A stretch of 24,659 nucleotides of DNA from contig WRJV01000339.1 in the NCBI GenBank assembly GCA_009778415.1, positions 1 to 24,659 on the forward strand. The letters run 5' to 3'. The notes below the pieces were generated by a model. The model saw nothing but the letters and a program-made list of their open reading frames with translations, did not search any database and was not told the origin of the DNA. A program made the translations under genes and the position numbers. Origin of the DNA: Clostridiales bacterium (GTDB lineage Bacteria; Bacillota; Clostridia; Peptostreptococcales; Anaerovoracaceae). The number at the start of each line of letters is the position of its first letter. Within the stretch, counting starts at the first letter, position 1. Below are positions 7,628 through 15,447 of the stretch, one piece after another.

Positions 7628-8470
7628 ATGCAGGAGTATGTCGCAAGGATAGTTTCAGGAATAGGGGTCGCGGACGTAGTGGACGTGCTCATAGTTGCGT
7701 TTGTGATCTACAAAATCCTCGAATTCATTCGTGAAACCCGCGCTGAACAATTGGTCAAAGGGCTGCTCGTTTTAGCCGTCGCCGCGTTTATATCCGGCGA
7801 GTTCCATTTGTATACGCTGAACTGGATAATGAGGGGCGCTATGACGCTGGGCGTGATCGCCCTCGTAGTTGTGTTCCAGCCAGAGCTCAGGAGAGGCCTT
7901 GAATACATGGGCAGGAGCAAAATCGTAAAAGTGCCTTTCGCGTACCTGGACAAAGAAAAAGCTAAAGACTTGACAGCCAAGTTCGTCAGAGCGGTGGATT
8001 ATTTTTCCGCAAATAAAATCGGTGCGCTGATAATTCTGGAACGGCAGACGGCGTTCAACGACATTGTGGAGACGGGAACGATTGTCAACGCCGAGGTTTC
8101 AACGGAAATCCTGCAAAACGTGTTTTATGAAGGCGCACCGTTGCATGACGGGGCAGTCATCATCAGGGGCGACAAGATTTTCGCGGCAGGGTGCGTGCTC
8201 CCGCTCACACACAACAACACGCTGGACAAGGACTTGGGGACCAGGCACAGGGCCGGCATAGGGATTACGGAAAATTCTGACGCAATAGCTATAATAGTTT
8301 CAGAGGAGTCGGGGATAATCTCCATTGCCGAGGACGGGAAGCTTACGAGGTTCCTGGACATCAAAGCAGTGGAAAAAACCCTGCTCGACATTTACCTGGG
8401 GAACAGAGGGGCAGAGAAGGTCCCCACGATAAAAAGGCTGCTGGGGAGGGACAGGAATGCTTCGAAATAA
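7628..8470 (+). CDS. cdaA: Diadenylate cyclase CdaA
   Basis: The product has 280 residues, as expected. Three N-terminal membrane helices (about residues 12-32, 42-58 and 65-84) precede FQPELRRGLEYMGR and a DisA_N-type cyclase domain. The catalytic motifs are intact: DGA at residues 174-176 and RHR at 206-208, within LGTRHRAGIGITE. CdaA condenses two ATP to c-di-AMP at the inner face of the membrane; in many Bacillota this nucleotide controls potassium and osmolyte balance and cell-wall homeostasis. The downstream gene cdaR overlaps by 14 bp and glmM follows, which is the classic cdaA-cdaR-glmM operon. I saw no c-di-AMP riboswitch in the leader. Confidence 0.97.
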   Translation: MQEYVARIVSGIGVADVVDVLIVAFVIYKILEFIRETRAEQLVKGLLVLAVAAFISGEFHLYTLNWIMRGAMTLGVIALVVVFQPELRRGLEYMGRSKIVKVPFAYLDKEKAKDLTAKFVRAVDYFSANKIGALIILERQTAFNDIVETGTIVNAEVSTEILQNVFYEGAPLHDGAVIIRGDKIFAAGCVLPLTHNNTLDKDLGTRHRAGIGITENSDAIAIIVSEESGIISIAEDGKLTRFLDIKAVEKTLLDIYLGNRGAEKVPTIKRLLGRDRNASK

Positions 8471-9692
8471 GAACGTAACAAAGATTTTGTCTCTGCTGAT
8501 TGCCATTGTGCTCTGGGCATACGTCATCGCGGTCGACAACCCGCCGACTACTGAGAGGATAACAGGCGTGCCCGTGCAGCTGATGAACGTAGGGATGCTC
8601 ACCCAAAACGGGCTGGCAGTCCTTGACGGCGACAGCGCGATGGTGGAAGTGGTGGTGGCAGGGACCAGGGCTGACATATCAAAGTACAAGGACCAAATAG
8701 TGGCCACAGCCAACGTGTTTGGCTACGGGATCGGCGAAAACTACGTCACGGTCGAAGTGCTCCCCCCGTCACAGCTGGTCTGCACAGAAAAAAGGCCATC
8801 CAGGATACTCGTGAACATTGAAAACCTCGTATCGGTCTACAGGCCTGTCAGCATAACGTTTACCGGAGACCGGGCTCCCGGCACGGAACCCGGGAACCTT
8901 TCGGTGCAGCCCGAACAGATAGAAGTAAAGGGCCCGAGATCGCTTGTGGAATCTGTGGCGTACGTCGGCATCGAAGTGCCTTATTCCCAAATAAGCAGCA
9001 GCGGGTCCATGTTGACGCTGGACGCTTCTGCGCTGGACGCTGACGGCGAAGTCGTGCAAAAAGTCAAATTGTCTTCGGAAACAGTGAGCGTCAAGGCGAC
9101 GATGTTCGACACGAAGACTGTGCCGCTTACAGTCAACATAACAGGCGAGGTAAGCGAAAGATTCGAAGTGACCGGCATCGACGTGCCGGCTTGGATAAAG
9201 ATCAGGGGCAGCAAAAGCAGCCTCGCAACGATAGATTCCATTGAAGCGGAGCCCATAGACATAAGCAGCGTGGACACCACTTCGTCAATGAGGATATACC
9301 CGAAGCTGCCGATAGGGGTGGAAATAGCCGACGACTCTCGGGGCATTTCCGTTAAGATCGGGATAAAGGGCATTACAAAGAGCAGCATTGAGTATTTCTC
9401 CCCTGAAATAGAGATTCTAGGGCTTGCGGAAGGGTTTAGCGCATACATCAACACCCCTTCGCTGGTATTGAACATTGCGGGGATAGAAGCCGTGATTGAG
9501 TCAGTGGGAAAAGACGATTTCAAGCTTTCGGTAGACGTTGAAAACTTGGAAGAAGGCACGCATGTGGTTCCGGTGTCGGTTGAACACGACGTAGCGCTGA
9601 ACAGCCTGACTCTTGCGCCGGAGGCAGTCCACATAACAATAAACGCGGTAGCGGTAAACGAAAAAACAATAGACGAAAAAGAAGAGGATTGA
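8457..9692 (+). CDS. cdaR: CdaA regulatory protein CdaR (YbbR-domain protein)
   Basis: This is a 411-residue protein with one N-terminal membrane helix (about residues 9-25, ILSLLIAIVLWAYVIAV) followed by the typical YbbR lead-in DNPPTTERITGVPVQL. It has several extracytoplasmic YbbR repeats; signatures such as VEVKGPRSLVESVAYV-like and VNITGEVSE-like strands recur about every 80-90 residues. CdaR interacts with CdaA through the membrane region and modulates c-di-AMP synthesis. The C-terminal tail (EKTIDEKEED) is charged. The start overlaps the cdaA 3' end by 14 bp, consistent with coupled translation. Confidence 0.93.
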   Translation: MLRNKNVTKILSLLIAIVLWAYVIAVDNPPTTERITGVPVQLMNVGMLTQNGLAVLDGDSAMVEVVVAGTRADISKYKDQIVATANVFGYGIGENYVTVEVLPPSQLVCTEKRPSRILVNIENLVSVYRPVSITFTGDRAPGTEPGNLSVQPEQIEVKGPRSLVESVAYVGIEVPYSQISSSGSMLTLDASALDADGEVVQKVKLSSETVSVKATMFDTKTVPLTVNITGEVSERFEVTGIDVPAWIKIRGSKSSLATIDSIEAEPIDISSVDTTSSMRIYPKLPIGVEIADDSRGISVKIGIKGITKSSIEYFSPEIEILGLAEGFSAYINTPSLVLNIAGIEAVIESVGKDDFKLSVDVENLEEGTHVVPVSVEHDVALNSLTLAPEAVHITINAVAVNEKTIDEKEED

Positions 9693-9696
9693 CATT

Positions 9697-11046
9697 ATGG
9701 GTAAACTGTTCGGCACAGACGGGGTTAGAGGTGTCGCGAATTCCGAACTCACAACTGAACTGGGGTACAAGCTAGGCAAAGTCGGCGCCTATGTGCTCAG
9801 CAGGGAGAAAGAGAGGCCTGTTGTCCTGATAGGCAAGGACACGAGGATTTCCGGCGACATGCTGGAGGACGCCATCAGCGCCGGCATACTGTCCATGGGA
9901 GGGGACGTCATCAAAGCCGGCGTCCTGCCCACTCCGGCCATAGCCCACCTCGTGAAGCACTACCAAGCTGACGCGGGCGTCGTCATATCTGCCTCGCACA
10001 ACCCATTTGAGTACAACGGCATCAAGTTTTTCAACGGCGAGGGGTTCAAGCTGGACGACGACCTGGAGGATCAGATCGAGGACATCATCATGCGCGACAT
10101 CGATGTCAGCAGCCACATAACAGGCGAGCGGCTCGGAAGATCCATGTCTGCCGAAGCCACGGCCCTCGGCATATACGCCGATTTTTTGATTTCCAAGATG
10201 AGCGCCGACATAAGGGACATGAAAATCGTCATAGACTGCGCCAACGGCGCGGCGTACAAGGTTGCGGAAAAGGTGTTCAAAAGCCTCTGCAGCGAGGTAT
10301 GCATCATAGGCAACGAACCAGACGGGCTAAACATCAACCTGGGCTGCGGGTCGACGCACCCGGAGATGCTCCAGCAGGCAGTCGTCAGCCAAAAGGCTGA
10401 CGTCGGGCTTGCTTTTGACGGGGACGCGGACCGCCTGATTGCAGTAGACGAGCTTGGCAGGATCATCGACGGGGACAAAATGATATGCATATGCGCCAAA
10501 ATGCTCAAAGACGCAGGCGAACTGACGGGGGGCATAGTCACAGCGACAGTCATGAGCAACCTTGGGTTCCACAAAGCAATTGAAGCGATGGGGTGTACGG
10601 TGGACGTAACTGCGGTGGGGGACAGGTACGTCCTTGAGAGCATGCTCAGGACGGGCTGCGCCATCGGCGGGGAACAGTCAGGCCACATCATTTTTTTGAA
10701 CCATTCCACGACAGGGGACGGGATACTGTCCGCGCTTCAGCTGCTAAAAGCAATCAAGCTGTCAGGCGAAAAAGCGTCAGCACTTTCAGACAGGATAGCA
10801 ATTTATCCGCAGGTCCTCAAAAACGCCCCCGTCAGAAACGAAAACAAGAAAAAATACGCAAACGACACAGATATATGCGCAGAAATCGAAAGGCTTGAAG
10901 AGCTCATGTCGGGCGAAGGCCGTGTCCTGATAAGGCCATCCGGCACGGAGCCTCTCGTAAGGGTGATGATCGAGGGAAAGGACCAGTCGATGATTTCAGA
11001 ACTCGCTGGAAATTTGGCGTCGATGCTGACGGAAAAATTCGGATAA
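9697..11046 (+). CDS. glmM: Phosphoglucosamine mutase
   Basis: At 449 residues this is full length. The start MGKLFGTDGVRGVAN is diagnostic. The phosphoserine loop is ISASHNP (S100), the magnesium loop DGDADR (D241, D243, D245), the sugar-binding loop GGEQSGH, and the phosphate-binding loop RPSGTEP (413-419). It converts glucosamine-6-phosphate to glucosamine-1-phosphate in UDP-GlcNAc and peptidoglycan synthesis. Co-operonic position with cdaA and cdaR matches other Bacillota, where GlmM can also bind CdaA and restrain c-di-AMP synthesis. Confidence 0.97.
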   Translation: MGKLFGTDGVRGVANSELTTELGYKLGKVGAYVLSREKERPVVLIGKDTRISGDMLEDAISAGILSMGGDVIKAGVLPTPAIAHLVKHYQADAGVVISASHNPFEYNGIKFFNGEGFKLDDDLEDQIEDIIMRDIDVSSHITGERLGRSMSAEATALGIYADFLISKMSADIRDMKIVIDCANGAAYKVAEKVFKSLCSEVCIIGNEPDGLNINLGCGSTHPEMLQQAVVSQKADVGLAFDGDADRLIAVDELGRIIDGDKMICICAKMLKDAGELTGGIVTATVMSNLGFHKAIEAMGCTVDVTAVGDRYVLESMLRTGCAIGGEQSGHIIFLNHSTTGDGILSALQLLKAIKLSGEKASALSDRIAIYPQVLKNAPVRNENKKKYANDTDICAEIERLEELMSGEGRVLIRPSGTEPLVRVMIEGKDQSMISELAGNLASMLTEKFG

Positions 11047-11056
11047 AGGAGGAGAA

Positions 11057-11608
11057 ATGAAGCGGATTGTCATATTTGCGCTGGTGCTTGCGGTGGTTAT
11101 GGTTGCCGCAGCTTGCGGAGGCAGAGGGGACGGCAGCGGCGAAGGAGCGGCAAGCGGCGAAGACCGGCTCTACAACGTATGCCTGTGCTATGCGGACAAG
11201 GAATACATAGCAACGGGAAATGAGGACCTGCAAGCCCTCAGATGCTATAAGAACCAAAACATGTTTTGCCCGCAGGGCAAGCAGTATTTCGCGCTTCTCG
11301 ACGAGGCGCTGAGGGAAAACACGCTTGGGGTAGACGGCATTGAAACCATGGTTTCTGACAAAATCAAGTTCAAATCAGTCAAAGTCAAGGACGGGACGGC
11401 TTTCGTGGACATTGAGGGGAAGGGCCTGGCGGGCAGCTCCCTTGAGGAAGGGATACTGATAAGCCAGATCGTGTATTCCTTGACGGGGAGCTTTGAGGAA
11501 GTGGAACAGGTCCAGTTCCTCGTGGACGGAAAGGCAGCCGAAACCTTAATGGGTCACTACGATGCAGCTGAACCGTACGAAACGGGGATATACCCTGTGG
11601 ACATGTGA
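11057..11608 (+). CDS. GerMN-domain lipoprotein
   Basis: A 183-residue protein with a lipoprotein signal (VVMVAAACGG, Cys at position 20) and a short Gly/Ser-rich linker. It ends in a GerMN-type domain (about residues 75-170), recognisable from the sequence VEQVQFLVDGKAAETLMGHY and the preceding DGTAFVDIEGKGL. GerMN domains occur in the spore germination/sporulation protein GerM and in many envelope lipoproteins. AAAGGAGG lies just before the start, 10 bp after glmM, so it is co-transcribed with the cdaA operon. Link to spores is inference; it may be a general cell-wall lipoprotein. Confidence 0.8.
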   Translation: MKRIVIFALVLAVVMVAAACGGRGDGSGEGAASGEDRLYNVCLCYADKEYIATGNEDLQALRCYKNQNMFCPQGKQYFALLDEALRENTLGVDGIETMVSDKIKFKSVKVKDGTAFVDIEGKGLAGSSLEEGILISQIVYSLTGSFEEVEQVQFLVDGKAAETLMGHYDAAEPYETGIYPVDM

Positions 11609-11629
11609 GGAAAGGACAGGTGGCGACAA

Positions 11630-12880
11630 ATGAAACAGCACGAGATAAAGGACATCTCCCTAGCCCCGTCAGGGCGCCGAAAAATCGAATGGGTGAAAAA
11701 CAACATGCCCCTCTTGCGCAGGATACAGGAGGAGTTCGCTGAAAGCAAGCCTTTCAACGGCGTCAAGGTATCGCTGTCGATCCACTTGGAGGCGAAGACG
11801 GCATATCTTTGCGAAGTTCTTGCCGCAGGGGGTGCAGACATGGCTGTGACCGGGAGCAACGTCCTTTCAACCCAAGACGACGTTGCAGCTGCGCTGGTTG
11901 AATCCGGCATGAAGGTGTACGCTGTGCATGGCGCCAGCGACGAGGAGTACGTCAGGCACATCGAGATGGCGCTTTCGCACAAACCGAACATCATCATCGA
12001 CGATGGGGGCGACCTCGTGGGCATGATTCACGGCAAAAGGCCCGATCTTGGTGAAGAAGCCTGGGGCGGGTGCGAGGAAACGACAACCGGGGTCATCAGG
12101 CTCAAAGCGATGGAGCGCGAAGGGATACTAAAATTCCCCATGGCGGCAGTGAACGACGCCAGGTGCAAATACCTGTTCGACAACCGCTACGGCACCGGAC
12201 AGTCCGTATGGGACAGCATAATGCGGAACACGAATTTGATCGTTGCAGCCAAAACAGTTGTCGTGGTTGGCTATGGCTGGTGCGGGAAAGGGATTGCCAT
12301 GCGGGCGGCCGCCCTTGGCGCACACGTTGTCGTTGCTGAAGTTGACCCGATAAAAGCCATTGAAGCGCGGATGGACGGCCACTCTGTCATGAAGATGGAC
12401 CAGGCGGCCGGCCTCGGCGACATCTTCATATCCGCAACCGGTTGCAAACATACGATCACCGTAGGGCACATGCTGGACATGAAGGACGGCGCCATCCTGT
12501 GCAACGCGGGGCACTTCAACGTCGAAGTCGACATGGCCGGGATTGAAGAAGCCGCAGTTGAAAAGAAGGAAGCAAGGGCGAACATAACCGGGTACAAATT
12601 GAAAAACGGGAAGTGGGTAAACATCATCGCGGAAGGCAGGCTTGTGAACATCGCCGCAGCCGACGGGCACCCGGCAGAGATAATGGACATGAGCTTTGCG
12701 GTGCAGGCGCTGTCGGCAGTGTACGTCATGAACAACTACAAAAACATGGGAAACAAAGTCGTGGACGTGTCGGAAGAGATAGACGACATGGTTTCCAGAA
12801 GGAAGCTTGCCAGCTGGGGTATCGAAATTGACGAATTGACGGCAGAACAGAAACAATACCTGAACAGCTGGAGGGTGTAG
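11630..12880 (+). CDS. ahcY: S-adenosylhomocysteine hydrolase, short type
   Basis: The product has 416 residues, like the shorter archaeal/Thermotoga-type enzymes, and lacks the insert of the 430-470-residue forms. It cleaves S-adenosylhomocysteine to homocysteine and adenosine using bound NAD, in the cytoplasm. Visible active-site elements: IHLEAKTAYL (H52), DDGGDLVGMIH, CEETTTGV, NDARCKYLFDNRYG (K180, D184), the dinucleotide loop VGYGWCGKG (about 213-221) and AGHFNVEVD. The helix usually beginning HMT is HLE here, and the Cys after the YG of the DNKYG-C segment is Thr. The C-terminal K-x-x-x-Y lid of long enzymes is absent (ends NSWRV). Some short relatives act on S-inosylhomocysteine, so substrate is not certain. 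The aldolase gene follows after 2 bp. Confidence 0.92.
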   Translation: MKQHEIKDISLAPSGRRKIEWVKNNMPLLRRIQEEFAESKPFNGVKVSLSIHLEAKTAYLCEVLAAGGADMAVTGSNVLSTQDDVAAALVESGMKVYAVHGASDEEYVRHIEMALSHKPNIIIDDGGDLVGMIHGKRPDLGEEAWGGCEETTTGVIRLKAMEREGILKFPMAAVNDARCKYLFDNRYGTGQSVWDSIMRNTNLIVAAKTVVVVGYGWCGKGIAMRAAALGAHVVVAEVDPIKAIEARMDGHSVMKMDQAAGLGDIFISATGCKHTITVGHMLDMKDGAILCNAGHFNVEVDMAGIEEAAVEKKEARANITGYKLKNGKWVNIIAEGRLVNIAAADGHPAEIMDMSFAVQALSAVYVMNNYKNMGNKVVDVSEEIDDMVSRRKLASWGIEIDELTAEQKQYLNSWRV

Positions 12881-12882
12881 GC

Positions 12883-13497
12883 ATGCTGGAAGATTTGAAG
12901 TCAGCATTGGCCGAAACAGCTAAAGAAGCCGAACGGCAGGGCTTGTGCAAGTACAAATCAGGAAACTTCAGCGCCTTGCACAGGGAAAGCGGGCTGGTGG
13001 CAATGACGCCCTCTGGCGTCTCAAGGGGCGAACTTACGCGGGATCACATCTTCCTCACAGACATTGAAGGAAACGTAGTCGAGAAGGGGATAGTAGGCGC
13101 CCCTACCAGGGAGATTCACATGCATTTGCAGGCGTACAGGTGCAGGGGCGACGTCGCCGCAGTGGTCCACACCCATTCCCCCTACGCGACGGCTTTCGCG
13201 GCAAAAGGGAAAGCCATAAGGCCAGTCGTGTCCGAGGCTGCGATGTACGGTTGCGCCACGGAGGTCGTGCCATACGAAAAGCCGTGCTCTGCGGAGCTTG
13301 CGGCAAGCCTAACAGCCCCCTTGCAGAGAGCCGACGTGTGCCTTCTCAAGCACCACGGGGTGCTGGTGGTGGGCGACAGCCTAAAGCAGACACTGCTGAA
13401 AGCCATATACGTTGAGGATGTTGCTAGGATATACCTGTATACGCTTCAGATGGACGGCATAGAGCCTGATGAGATAGAACCGGATTGCGTTGATTAG
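12883..13497 (+). CDS. Class II aldolase/adducin-family protein
   Basis: This is a 204-residue zinc-dependent aldolase of the L-fuculose-phosphate aldolase family. Visible features are SGNFSALHRE and AMTPSGVSRGEL near the phosphate site, the candidate acid/base E77 in TREIHMH, zinc ligands H96 and H98 in VVHTHSPYATAFA, and H158 in LLKHHGVLVVG. Such enzymes cleave a ketose-1-phosphate into dihydroxyacetone phosphate and an aldehyde. Candidate substrates are fuculose-, rhamnulose- or ribulose-phosphate and the 5-deoxy- or 5-methylthio-pentulose phosphates of SAM by-product salvage. The last is favoured by the adjacent ahcY gene, but no mtnA or mtnK homologue is in the window. The stop overlaps a convergent gene by 4 bp. 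Confidence 0.85.
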   Translation: MLEDLKSALAETAKEAERQGLCKYKSGNFSALHRESGLVAMTPSGVSRGELTRDHIFLTDIEGNVVEKGIVGAPTREIHMHLQAYRCRGDVAAVVHTHSPYATAFAAKGKAIRPVVSEAAMYGCATEVVPYEKPCSAELAASLTAPLQRADVCLLKHHGVLVVGDSLKQTLLKAIYVEDVARIYLYTLQMDGIEPDEIEPDCVD

Positions 13498-13991
13498 GGC
13501 TTCTTTTTTGAGGGGAGCTTGAAGTATTTGCCTTCTGACACAAATTCCAGAAACGTTTCCCGCAGCGCGGCTGCGCGGAAACCGACGTATTCCGTCTCTA
13601 CTTGCGTTGCCCCGGCAGACATTGTAATGATCGAGACGCTTGTAACCTCGCCCGCAAGCTGCAGGTATTTCGTATAGCGGAGCCTGTCAGCCTCGTCTTT
13701 TGTCTTGCACCTGCGCAATTCCCGCTTGAAAGAGTCCCGTTCGTTTTCAATCATGATAACTTTCTGGTACAGCGCAGGTTCGTGCCCGCGCAAATACTCT
13801 TTTTCACTGGGCGTCAGGCGCTTGCCGGCATTGAGCATGTTGTAGATGGACGACATCTTCTGTTCGTGCCGGGCTTTTGACATCTGCTCCATGAGAGAGT
13901 GGTCTTCCAGTTGCTTGCCCTGCATTGCCCATTGGCGTTTCAACTGCAGCACCTGCGTCTGCTGACGTATCGTTCCGGATTGAAACTGCAT
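13494..13991 (-). CDS. Conserved-looking protein of unknown function, alpha-helical
   Basis: I take the start at 13991 rather than an upstream in-frame ATG at 14069, because AGGAGG (13999-14004) lies seven bases upstream of it. This gives 165 residues. The protein has no signal peptide or membrane helix. The first 110 residues are Gln/Lys/Arg/Glu-rich and probably helical, possibly coiled coil (for example RQQTQVLQLKRQW, YQKVIMIENERDSFKREL). The last 50 are more beta-like (EVTSVSIITMSAGATQVE). No family is recognised. It converges on the aldolase gene with a 4-bp overlap and has its own promoter facing away from ilvE. Confidence 0.75.
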   Translation of the reverse strand: MQFQSGTIRQQTQVLQLKRQWAMQGKQLEDHSLMEQMSKARHEQKMSSIYNMLNAGKRLTPSEKEYLRGHEPALYQKVIMIENERDSFKRELRRCKTKDEADRLRYTKYLQLAGEVTSVSIITMSAGATQVETEYVGFRAAALRETFLEFVSEGKYFKLPSKKKP

Positions 13992-14022
13992 GGCACGGCC
14001 TCCTTCCTTGCGGAGATAGCTT

Positions 14023-14051
14023 ATACAAGCAATATCGACGGAAAAGTTCAA
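14023..14051 (-). promoter_or_regulatory. Probable promoter of the unknown 165-residue protein gene
   Basis: On the minus strand, TTGAAC (14046-14051) and TTGTAT (14023-14028) have a 17-base spacer, 32 bases upstream of the chosen start. This also supports the start at 13991, because a start at 14069 would lie upstream of the promoter. Confidence 0.45.
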
Positions 14052-14068
14052 AAAATAAGTGGAAAACA

Positions 14069-14097
14069 TTGACCAACAGCAAAAATAGTATTATCAT
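14069..14097 (+). promoter_or_regulatory. ilvE: SigA promoter of ilvE
   Basis: TTGACC (14069-14074) and TATCAT (14092-14097) are separated by 17 bases. The transcript leader of about 40 bases is A-rich and has no attenuator or T-box visible. It is divergent from the promoter at 14023-14051; the two -35 elements are only 17 bases apart. Confidence 0.6.
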
Positions 14098-14146
14098 AAA
14101 TTTAGCAATCAATTTAAAAAAAATATGAAAGAGAGGCTATAAAAAT

Positions 14147-15217
14147 ATGAAATACAACTTTCCGGTCACAAAAACCAACAATCCAAAAACGAAACCAGAC
14201 CCAGACGCCCTAAAGTTCGGGGCTGTTTTCACAGACCATATGTTCATCATGGAATACACGGTTGGAAAAGGCTGGCATGACGGGAAAATAACACCCTACG
14301 GGCCGCTGGCCCTTGAGCCTGCAACGGTGGTTTTCCACTATGCGCAGGAGATGTTCGAGGGGCTCAAGGCGTACAAGACCGGCGATGGCAAGGTGCTCCT
14401 GTTCAGGCCCGACATGAACGCCAAACGGACGAATTCCACAAACGAGAGGATGTGCATACCACAGCTTGATGAAGAACTGTTTGTCGAAGCAGTCAAAACA
14501 GTCGTTGAAATCGACAAGGACTGGATACCCAGCAAGCCCGGCACGTCCCTCTACATAAGGCCGTTCATCATCGCCGACGAGCCGTTCCTAGGGGTCAGGG
14601 CGTCAAACCACTATTTGTTCATCGTAATACTCAGCCCGGTTGGCCCGTATTACGCGGGCGGGCTTACCCCCACCAAGCTCCTTGTGGAAGACGAGTACGT
14701 GAGGGCAGTGCCGGGCGGGACTGGCTTCGCGAAAGTCGGCGGGAACTACGCCTCCGCATTGAAAGCCCAAGAAAAAGCCCATTCAAAAGGGTGCGAGCAA
14801 GTGCTCTGGCTGGACGGCGTCGAGAGAAAATATGTTGAGGAGATCGGGACGTCCAACGCGTTTTTCGTGATAGACGGCGAGGTGGTAACAGCGCCTTTGG
14901 GCGGAACGATCCTTCCGGGCATTACGAGGGATTCCGTTATTGCCTTGCTTGAAAAATGGGGGCACAAGGTATCGCAGAGAAGGCTTTCGATAGAGGACGT
15001 CTTTGAAGCGGGCAAGGCGGGCAAATTGAACGAAGTTTTTGCCACCGGCACGGCAGCTGTCATTTCGCCGGTCGGCGAGCTGACCTGGAAAGAACAGAAA
15101 ATAACCATCAACAACGGTGAAATCGGGAAGCTCTCGCAGAAGCTGTACGACGAGCTGTACGGGATACAGACCGGCGCAATCGAAGACACCATGGGGTGGA
15201 CCTTGGAAGTAAAATAA
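14147..15217 (+). CDS. ilvE: Branched-chain amino acid aminotransferase
   Basis: A 356-residue fold-type IV PLP aminotransferase of the longer (eukaryote-like) BCAT group. Landmarks are HYAQEMFEGLKAYKTGDGKV, NMNAKRTNS-like substrate-loop residues, and the PLP lysine K196 in GFAKVGGNYASAL. Others are EEIGTSNAFFVIDGE and EVFATGTAAVISPVGEL near the C-terminus. It exchanges amino groups between valine, leucine or isoleucine and 2-oxoglutarate in the last step of biosynthesis or the first of degradation. It stands alone between its own promoter and a strong terminator. GAGAGG at about 14130 is a moderate ribosome site. Confidence 0.96.
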   Translation: MKYNFPVTKTNNPKTKPDPDALKFGAVFTDHMFIMEYTVGKGWHDGKITPYGPLALEPATVVFHYAQEMFEGLKAYKTGDGKVLLFRPDMNAKRTNSTNERMCIPQLDEELFVEAVKTVVEIDKDWIPSKPGTSLYIRPFIIADEPFLGVRASNHYLFIVILSPVGPYYAGGLTPTKLLVEDEYVRAVPGGTGFAKVGGNYASALKAQEKAHSKGCEQVLWLDGVERKYVEEIGTSNAFFVIDGEVVTAPLGGTILPGITRDSVIALLEKWGHKVSQRRLSIEDVFEAGKAGKLNEVFATGTAAVISPVGELTWKEQKITINNGEIGKLSQKLYDELYGIQTGAIEDTMGWTLEVK

Positions 15218-15232
15218 AATGTGACAAAAAGG

Positions 15233-15278
15233 GACGGTTCCTGTGTCACGCTTATGGCGCAGGAACCGTCTTTTTTTT
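15233..15278 (+). terminator. Strong intrinsic terminator of ilvE, repeat-like
   Basis: GACGGTTCCTG (15233-15243) pairs perfectly with CAGGAACCGTC (15260-15270), followed by eight T. Overlapping it, GTGACA (15221-15226) and TGTCAC (15244-15249) form a second, competing inverted repeat around AAAAAGGGACGGTTCC. The GTGACA...GGGACGGTTCC...TGTCAC pattern resembles a dispersed palindromic repeat known from many Clostridia genomes. Confidence 0.9.
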
Positions 15279-15313
15279 GTGTTTGATAATTTCAACAAAT
15301 TGGACGAAAAGAT

Positions 15314-15342
15314 TTGACTCGTTTTGTCAAGAATTATACAAT
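15314..15342 (+). promoter_or_regulatory. SigA promoter(s) of the M14 peptidase gene
   Basis: TTGACT (15314-15319) and TACAAT (15337-15342) have a 17-base spacer. A second overlapping candidate is TTGTCA (15324-15329) with TATAAC (15346-15351), spacer 16. Either would give a leader that includes the 15-codon ORF at 15385. Confidence 0.6.
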
Positions 15343-15384
15343 AGGTATAACAATATAACGGTAAAAAACGAAAAGGAGGTGAAA

Positions 15385-15432
15385 ATGTCGAACCCCATCG
15401 ACAGAACAAAGGGGGCACCACAAAATATTTAG
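15385..15432 (+). CDS. 15-residue leader peptide upstream of the secreted peptidase
   Basis: The sequence ATG to TAG encodes MSNPIDRTKGAPQNI. It is preceded by AAAAGGAGGTG, the best ribosome site in this part of the window and better than that of the following gene. The stop lies 15 bases before the peptidase start, with GAAGGGGA between them. Possible roles are translational coupling or a regulatory leader peptide. It has no signal sequence or run of one amino acid. Confidence 0.45.
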   Translation: MSNPIDRTKGAPQNI

Positions 15433-15447
15433 GAAGGGGATCAAGCA

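Noticed and set aside
8981..10709. Long minus-strand frames opposite cdaR and glmM
   Set aside because: Both plus-strand genes are unambiguous; the minus frames are Ser/Met/Pro-rich shadows without starts.
12128..12907. 259-codon open frame antisense to ahcY
   Set aside because: Composition is that of an antisense shadow (Val/His/Phe-rich), there is no ribosome site, and ahcY is certain on the other strand.
13463..13509. Possible terminator at the end of the aldolase gene (AGCCT/GGGCT stem, then a T-run)
   Set aside because: Only a 5-bp stem with a wobble and a loop of about 29 bases, so the hairpin is too weak to support.
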